Below are positions 57,361 through 64,000 of a stretch of DNA of 64,000 bases, in pieces; positions within the stretch are counted from its first letter, which is position 1, and each line of letters begins with the position of its first letter. The position numbers were made by a program, and so were the translations under genes. The notes beneath the pieces are model-generated. The model had not been told where the DNA came from. It searched no databases and was given only the letters and a program-made list of their open reading frames with translations. The stretch spans positions 42,456,370 to 42,520,369 of the forward strand of contig NC_065923.1 in NCBI RefSeq assembly GCF_024586455.1, in the 5' to 3' direction. Source of the stretch: Bactrocera neohumeralis (lineage: Eukaryota; Arthropoda; Insecta; Diptera; Tephritidae).

Positions 57361-57906
57361 TTTTTTTTTATTTTTATTTTTTTTTTTTTTTTTTTGTCGA
57401 TTGCTGTTTTGTTTCGGGCTCATACGCATAGATCCATGATTCGTATTTTTTCAGCATTTCTTTACACCAATCCACACGAGCCTTTTTTTGAGCGATTGTC
57501 AAATTGTGCGGGATCCAACGAGAACAAACCTTTTTTACGGCCAGGTGTTCATGCAATATCGAATGTATGCTGGTGGGAGAAATGCATAGGCATGCCTCTA
57601 TCTGAAGGTATGTTACATGACGGTCTTGCATTATCAGCTCACGTACGGCATCGATGTTTTCTGGCCCAACGGCTGTTTTTGGACGACCTTCACGGAATTC
57701 GTCTTTGAGCGAGCGTCGGCCACGATTGAATTCGTTGTACCAGTTTTTCACAATGCTATAAGATGGTGCTTCATAGCCATACAAAGATTTTAGTTCATCG
57801 ATGCACTCTTGTCGTGATAATCCACGTCGAAAGTTGTGAAAAATGATCGCACGAAAATGTTCACGAGTTAATTCCATTTTTTGGCCGAGATGAATTTTTG
57901 AATTCC
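57361..57906 (-). pseudogene. mariner, 3'-truncated, ending in an A-rich tract
   Basis: Minus-strand frame from 57877: MELTREHFRAIIFHNFRRGL (first HTH), EAPSYSIVKNWYNEFNRGRR, GRPKTAVGPENIDAVRELIM, ISPTSIHSILHEHLAVKKVC (second HTH), WCKEMLKKY. It then joins ESWIYAYEPETKQQST with the first catalytic Asp (GDES) deleted. Immediately after QQST the sequence becomes an A run of about 19, then TAAAAATA and more A (57361-57395 on the given strand). The second half of the transposase is missing. Just upstream of the start, CAGGGAATTCAAAAATTC near 57906 looks like the 5' TIR. Confidence 0.85.
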
Positions 57907-58250
57907 CTGTAAATAAAACAAATTGAACGTTAGTTTATTTTATGTTAACTAGTTACAATCGCAATAAAATAAGAAATAAAATTCGGCTACGCCAACGTAT
58001 CTGTAGGTCCGTTACTCTAAGATAAGTATACAATTTAGTTGGAAGTTGTCTTCAAATATCTCTATAAAGTCTTGAATAAACGTCAGCTATAAAAAGTAAT
58101 GGTTGTTTCAATAATTAGAAAATGTTATACGAAACCAGAGCAAATAGATTTCTAGTAGACGATAATCTTATAACCCAAGAAAGACGAGCTTCATATGGAT
58201 GAGTGGTGAAATAATGTCATGAGAAAGTTTGGTAATTACTCTAATATTAC
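57907..58250. other. Intergenic, no gene recognised
   Basis: AT-rich, nothing identified. Confidence 0.5.
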
Positions 58251-58252
58251 TA

Positions 58253-58720
58253 GGTTGTTCCAGAAGTAGTTTAGTTTTTTTGTGCATTTTAAACACGATT
58301 TTTTTATTGTGTAACGTGAATGGAAGCCTTAGACAAATTTATGGTTTCAGCTATCTCTCGAGTTGTTATTCGATCGATTTGCATCGATCAAGGACTTTAT
58401 TTTATTCACATCGGCTTCATCCTCAAGATCGAAATTGCTGGAACAAAATTTTCCTACGAAATTTTGGCATTTAGTCTTGCTTCAATCGCATTTTTCCTCT
58501 TTTGATAGTAAAACAATATCATATCGATCTTCCATTTTTGTTAGACAAAAAAACGATTCGGCCGTTTAAATATATAACAGTAAAGCGTTTAAGTGTGAAG
58601 TTGGTTAAAAAACAAATCAATAAGATAAGCTGTTGCCATCAAGCGACATTACTTAGTGAACGACCAAATGCATTATTCTTAGAGCAACAAATTTTAACAG
58701 AATTATTCTGTATACAGCTA
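58253..58720 (-). pseudogene. mariner N-terminal relic
   Basis: Left boundary resembles a mariner TIR (TA, then GGTTGTTCCAGAAGTAGTTTAG). On the minus strand 58470-58360 gives FVGKFCSSNFDLEDEADVNK, IKSLIDANRSNN, then TREIAETINLSKASIHVTQ near 58320-58365 (HTH). This is the N-terminal part of a mariner of the FDLEDE..RSGRP type. Soon after the HTH it jumps to the TIR, so the catalytic domain is deleted. The opposite TIR was not clearly found. Three overlapping plus-strand frames here are shadows. Confidence 0.75.
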
Positions 58721-58879
58721 GTCCAGTTATATTAGTAAGGTAGTATAATTATTTATAACTGTATTTCTTTTAAATAAAGAAATAGGTAAAATAAAAGGTC
58801 ATTGAAAAATCGATCTACTCAAATATTCAAATATTATTAGTGTTACCTATATACCTGAGAAGTAGGTTCAAGTTTAATA

Positions 58880-59185
58880 TCCTAGAGTCACGAAGTTTGT
58901 AGCACCCAGAAGGAAACTTCGGAAACCTTATGAATTGTATAGTATGTATACAAAACTGATCAGCGTGAAAGGCTGAGTCGATTCAACGACGGATCAAAAT
59001 CAAGTTCTAGTAAGAAAAACTCTTTTAATTGTTATGTCATCTCCATCAAATTTTGCGGTGATTACTCAAGTCAACAATACAATCTTCGGAAAAATTATTG
59101 AGATCGGATAACTAAAGCATATATAGCAGTTCTGAAACTTTCGTATTCGTGATGAATATTCTAGCTTCGGTTGCAATGAACGAAA
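58880..59185 (-). repeat. DR1, reverse copy, degenerate
   Basis: Starts TTTAATATCCTAGAGTCACG, then AAGTTTGTAGCACCCAGAAG and CAGCGTGAAAGGCTGAGTCG. It ends with a decayed 5' hairpin (TCTAGCTTCGGTTGCAATG near 59158). The CCGTCCG tract is missing. Confidence 0.7.
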
Positions 59186-60370
59186 AATTGTTTTAACTCA
59201 TATATTTTTACAGAAATACAAAGTTTAATAGCCGCCAATGTTCCATATAAGCTACCAAAGTAATCCTGAAAACCGAAAGTGGAAACAACCCATATATAAA
59301 GGTGTTTATGTAGACAAACATATACCTAGTATACATTGAAAGCTAAACAAACCACATTTGAAACTGTTGACGAGTTGAGCGAGAAAAGCTGGCAGTCAAA
59401 CTTGACCGACAAATTTATGCAAATAGCTTTTACTTTGTAACACTCATATTTTCGTCGCGCCAGGGGTTTGCCAGCTCAATAACAGTTGTTATCTTTGTGC
59501 GTGTGTTGTTGGCACTGATGAAAACTTTTAAATTTGTTTTCTTGGCTGCATTTTCAATGCTTTTGTTAATGGGTCAAACAATCAAAAAGTTTCGCATATT
59601 TTAAGAACAACAACAACAACTTGAAATAACCCAACAAAAATAAAGTCAAAAGGCAATCCTTCGAACGAACGCAAAGTGTCTGATCTGTGCGTGAAAGCAA
59701 TTTATCAGTGTCCAGCTTCAGAAACTTCCGGACGTGGTTCGCGCTATTTTACTTTCAATTTAGGCACAGACAATTTGGTTAAATGTAAGCCAAGTAATTT
59801 ATGTATTATATTAGTAACCACCACTCCTTTGGCAATCCTCTGAAACTTTAATACAGGCGTTTTCTTGTCTTCCATGTTCGAGTTAAAATTTAGGTATTTC
59901 CTTGTTTTTATTTCTTCCCTTAAAAAAATAAAATTTGTTGGAGACTAAAGCAAAATATGTTTTAACCATCTATATGACTTCCAAGTAGAAGATAGATTTT
60001 TCTCTTCAAATATGTATTATAATATTAAGAAATATCTACACAACATTGGTTGTTAAGTATTTTAGTGAATAATATGTGGAAGATAAATCAATTTCTTTGA
60101 GAGTACCACTCTACTCAACCGATTATTAGTGTCTTCAAGTTAAATAGAAAAGAAGAGAAGTTTCATAACTTTTCAATAACATGAAATTTAGTTTCGATAT
60201 GGAAACAAAGAATACCGGAGTTCAAAGGTCAAAAAAAGTTTTTTTTTGTCCGTAGGAACTGCAAAAGTTGGGTTAGCGATTTTCGTTTGTTAAAAGCTCA
60301 CACTTCGTTTCTTTTTCGACTGCGCCGAAGTCCCAGCCTCCATAATGGCCAGACATAACTCCGTGAGCCT
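59186..60370. other. Intergenic, no gene recognised
   Basis: AT-rich. 59600-59790 has A-rich leader-like sequence without a convincing exon. Confidence 0.45.
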
Positions 60371-60550
60371 GTTTACAATTTTCAACAATAAAGAGAACTT
60401 TAAAGAGCCGTCGTATTGCGAGATGAAAATCATTAAATGAGCTAAAGGATATATCAAAAATTAAATGTAACTTGTGTTTCGACGATTGGAAGAAGAGGTG
60501 TCAGAGATGCATATGGAGCCCCATTTTGAAGGCGATAACAATAATGTCAA
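60370..60550 (+). pseudogene. mariner C-terminal remnant
   Basis: Translation KSLNELKDISKIKCNLCFDD, then WKKRCQRCI near 60430-60510, and in a shifted frame PHFEGDNNN, match the extreme C-terminus of mariner transposases (..CFDDWKKRCQRCI..YFEGDN). Nothing upstream could be followed securely. Confidence 0.65.
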
Positions 60551-61140
60551 AAAATCTATAAAAAAAATATTAAAAAAGACCACTTCCGTTATTTTTTGAA
60601 CATCAAGAACAAGTACATAGCCTAGATTCAACAAATGGCCTATAAAACTAAACGGTGGAATGTGAAGTTCAAGCAGGAAAGGAGCAAAATAGGCACACTG
60701 CGTTGAAAGTATAAATAATAAAAACTGTTATTCTCCGTTTCGAAAGACGACAGAAAAGTAAGTAAGAGAAGAGAAGTAAGTAAGATAGAAGGGACAAGAC
60801 ATGGGTATCAAGTAAAAACTTGGAAACCACCAAATTAGACAATATCTTTTTGGCACTTAATAATGAAATAGATCTCCATTAGTATGGTTCCTTTAATAAA
60901 TTATGAAAAATCAAAGAAAATCTCAAAATTGCTTTAAATATGTTTACAGCTGTTTTCAATAATATTATGTCACAACATATACTATACCCCAAGAACTCTT
61001 CCAATGGTATTCTGCGAGTAAAATACATTACAAAGCATAAACTAAACCTATTTACTTTACTTGCGATTTATTCGTTAATTTCTGTGTCTTCGAAAAAAAA
61101 CTAATAAAGATATTTAAAACACTCGAGTACTCTGATCAAA
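60551..61140. other. Intergenic, no gene recognised
   Basis: AT-rich, nothing identified. Confidence 0.5.
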
Positions 61141-61144
61141 TAAT

Positions 61145-61840
61145 GGCAAATGGCGTGTCCTACAAAAATTAACCGAACACATGTCGACGCAAAACCACTA
61201 GATAAGTCGATTAACGCATAATCCAGTCACCTAATGAAAATTCTAAAGCGTCACCTAGAGAAACAAAGAATCGTATATATCATAAAATTAGTGACGTAAC
61301 TGTTAGTCTACATTTACCAGAAAACAATTTATTTGCACGGAGTCCTCAAGTCTGGACGAATGAACACATTGAAGCACGTCTTCATTAAAAAAAAATAATA
61401 TGCCAATTGGACAACGGAGAAATGGAGAAATATTAATTACAAGTTGATTTTATTTTCTTGCACTGGGTCCAGGCAGTATGTCCGTCGTTCGCGAAATACT
61501 GAATATGCTCCGGAATACATTGTGAAGACCGTCAAAGATGGTGGTGCAAAGGTGATGGTATGTGGAGGTTTTTCGTACAACGGCGTTGGACCATATCTAG
61601 CTGGCAAAAAAACCATGAAAGTGAAAGTATTGGAAAATGTTAAATGTTAATAACCACCCGAAACATTCATGTAAATCTACAAAGGAATGGTTACAGGTAA
61701 AGAGAATTGAGTTTAGATCGTGGCATGCTCAGTAAAAAAAGTGGCTGCAAATCCCGCATAAAAGGTGTTGTGATCAGAGGGGTGATTCCCCCTACACAGA
61801 TGTGCTGAAGTAAACAAATCGCGGTTACTCGACTAAATAT
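61145..61840 (+). pseudogene. Tc1-like transposase relic
   Basis: From about 61444 the translation reads ILFSCTGSRQYVRRSRNTEY, APEYIVKTVKDGGAKVMVCG, GFSYNGVGP (usual VKHGGGKVMVWGCFSYNGVGP). Then a deletion, and near 61655 NHPKHSCKSTKEWLQVKRIE (usual DNDPKHTSKSTKEWLQ; the QQD segment is lost) and a decayed SPDLNPIE region (WHAQ). Upstream 61150-61430 is likely the degraded N-terminal part. Related to, but distinct from, the Tc1-like element at 3491-5290. Confidence 0.75.
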
Positions 61841-63935
61841 TAAGGAAACTAAATTGCAATTTTTTATTGAGTTTTGTGTTGCACTTACTTTATTTCAAAC
61901 ACAGAAGTATTAAGGATTTTTATTTAAATATTTTGTTTTTTTGTTCCACTTAGTAGTAATAAAATTTAAAAATGCATATAAGGAAAAATTCGTGGTTAAA
62001 AAAGAAGGAATAAAATTAAAGTTTTTTAATAAAAAATAAAATTTTTAATTTATGTTCAAGTCAATCTATTATTGACATATTGATAAGACATGTTTTCCTC
62101 TAAGTTGAAACCTTAGAATTTCTGTAATACAAATTATTTGAGGAAAATTTCTGCCATAGCTGCTAGGTATTTTATCGATTTATGTAGGAAACGAAATTAG
62201 ACAACCCCCACACTGGGACCATAGGTTGGGTTATAAATAGTTAATTTCATGCGAAGTTGAGCGTTCTAACTCTTTACACCACCCTGTGTTTGTTATTTGT
62301 ACTAGATATATTGAATACATCACTTTGAAGCATTAAACTCAAATACCCACAGAATGATGAATAAATATGACGTAAATAACATGACTTGTGTTTGATTAAG
62401 GGAGCTCGTATTGATTTGCGTGCCAATACAATACTAATTACAACCATTCAATTAATTACGTTAACAAAGCCATGTATACGGGTAGAGTATATTTAAAACT
62501 TCTACAACAACACAATACTTTACTTGAGTAGTGATTACATTTACGCATTTTGCCAACTAAATACTGTGCACTATATTTGAAAATACAATAGAAAATAGAA
62601 ATATACCGTAACTTAAAAAAGAAGAATTATGTAAAATTTTACAAAATTCCAAAAATTCTAAATCCACTACTGTGCTGAAATAATTATATGTAAGCATTTA
62701 AATCAAATTGCATTAATATCATGCTGCTGTAAAATTTTTACGCCCTTTTAATCATTATATCTGCGCTGCAAAAAATTATTCATTTCACAGCTTCTATTTA
62801 GTCATTTCTTCTTTAACACCCGTTTACTTTCCGTTTCCTGTTTCCTGGCCATTTCCCTATTTTTCACCTCATTTCCCTGCGGCTGACTTCTATTATAAAT
62901 TAGCAGCTTTCTGTAGATACAACAAAGTGTAGCTGTGAAACCGTTGATTCCTAGCGCAAGGACAATAAATCGCATTATAGCAGGCGGGCACAAGGTATTT
63001 TGATTAAAGAAGGATGTCAGCAGCAACAGTGAAAGGGGACTGGTAGCGGTAAGCAGAGGAAATAATAGAAAATCATAATAACAAGGGAAAAGCTAAGTTC
63101 GGGATTTTTTTTTGTAAAAACAGCGGGGGAATGTGGCTTACACTAATTTTTAGTAGCAAAATAACTGTTACTACATTACTGGTATGGGAAAAATTTTAAT
63201 AATGAACAAAATATTTACTTCAAAGTCAACCTTATTAAGCATGTGATGACTCCAACTCACCTTGTCGATATATGAGAACCAAATTTCTGGTGTTTTTAGG
63301 GATCACAAAGGATTTATGCTGTTGTTCGAGTATGACTTCTGTGTTCTTTTCCTATCATTTCATGGGTCACATTAAGAATAAGATATCTCGCACTTAGGTC
63401 GTGAACCAACTAGACAGATATAAGTAAATATGTCTGCGCAAATCCATTATTAAAACTTTTTGGACTAAACGGCTTTGTGACAAGTGTAAAAGTCTCGTAC
63501 ACCTTTGTTAAGCTATCTTCTTTACTAACCGATCAAAATAGACTAAAACATATACAATCAGTTGATAGAGGTAAAAATCATTATTATAAATATTAAATCG
63601 GGGCATGAGTATGGCCTGAACTAATTTCATTTATTTGTACACCAAATCAAATTGTGTTAAAAAAGATTTGTGTAAATATGTTTAATATCGCTCATTTGCG
63701 ACTTGATTGAAGAGTTGTCCTAATGGTTGGTCAGATATGTTATGAAAATTGTTACGAATATATGACCATTTTCTTATCGACAAAATTTATGGCGTCGTTC
63801 TGAAGATATTTGTCATATCTTTCGTACTTTCGAACATAATTTTTTAATATTGGAAGTGATTACACGACTAAAGTAATATTCATGCCCTTAAGACATCTTT
63901 TTTTATTCCATAGTACATTTTTATATCCATAGCAG
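61841..63935. other. Intergenic, no gene recognised
   Basis: Very AT-rich; one 74-codon minus frame (62802-63026) with no recognisable motif. No transposon seen. Confidence 0.5.
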
Positions 63936-63939
63936 GGCA

Positions 63940-64000
63940 TATTAGGCCCTGTATGCATATATGCGCGACTTAATGCCTCAGTTTTTGAGACATCGATCTG
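63940..64000 (-). repeat. Possible DR1 edge, cut by the window end
   Basis: CCTCAGTTTTTGAGACATCG near 63978 matches the DR1 segment CCTCAGTTTTTAAGATATCG seen at 3897. GGGCATATTAGGCCC precedes it. Too short to be certain. Confidence 0.35.

Noticed and set aside
58229..58569. Three overlapping plus frames as a membrane protein
   Set aside because: The minus strand reads as a mariner N-terminus, which explains the region better.
1..64000. CRISPR array, bacterial operon, phage or integron
   Set aside because: No regularly spaced short repeats with unique spacers and no prokaryotic gene organisation; the content is insect transposable elements.
1..64000. LTR retrotransposon or endogenous retrovirus
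   Set aside because: No long direct terminal repeats, protease or integrase motifs, or primer-binding site were noticed.
1..64000. tRNA genes
   Set aside because: Scanning for a GGTTCGA-type B box gave only hits inside LINE sequence or without a matching acceptor stem.

Overview
This looks like eukaryotic, insect nuclear DNA, most likely a higher fly. It is AT-rich and packed with decayed non-LTR retrotransposons and Tc1/mariner transposons. From memory, the families resemble those of tephritid fruit flies (Bactrocera or Zeugodacus type); that is an inference, since nothing here is species-diagnostic. No CRISPR array, bacterial operon, rRNA, tRNA or confident host gene was seen. Almost every recognisable coding stretch is a broken transposable-element gene.

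Layout. 1-7.1 kb is a nest: an old CR1/Jockey-group LINE (about 1540-7055, + strand), split by a Tc1-like element (3491-5290) that itself carries a dispersed non-coding repeat (DR1), and split again by a mariner with TIRs (5697-6627). 7.1-12 kb has Tc3-type relics, a short MITE (8634-8778) and a rearranged RTE-clade LINE. 13-14.5 kb is a LOA/R1-like LINE relic. 16-31.7 kb alternates RTE pieces, LOA-like pieces, mariner and Tc3-type relics and dispersed repeats DR1 and DR2. 33.5-37.2 kb is the best-preserved locus: a 3.0 kb RTE element inserted, with a perfect 10-bp target duplication, into an older LOA-like LINE. 37-46 kb is mainly unrecognised AT-rich DNA with DR1 copies, a Tc3-type relic and another RTE copy. 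A possible host 5'UTR and first exon lies near 44.2-44.6 kb. 46-50.5 kb holds a decayed 63-bp (21-codon) protein repeat, a 712-bp TTAA-flanked MITE and a DR1 copy containing a 774-bp foldback element. 51-62 kb is dominated by mariner and Tc1 relics, including a 424-bp mariner deletion derivative with good TIRs and a truncated mariner ending in an A-rich tract, plus one Helitron helicase remnant.

How the parts relate. The elements do not cooperate; they record successive insertions. Insertion inside another element gives relative ages: the LOA-like LINE is older than RTE copy D, the CR1-group LINE is older than the Tc1 and mariner, and DR1 is older than the foldback. Several transposase genes share one kind of damage: the DNA-binding N-terminus and the C-terminus survive while the catalytic middle is gone. 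I found no evidence of a new defence, biosynthetic or regulatory system. The most notable structures are the DR1 family with hairpins at both ends, the foldback, the TTAA MITE, the protein minisatellite and the dated nested insertions. Family assignments rest on reading translated motifs by eye, and most boundaries are approximate.
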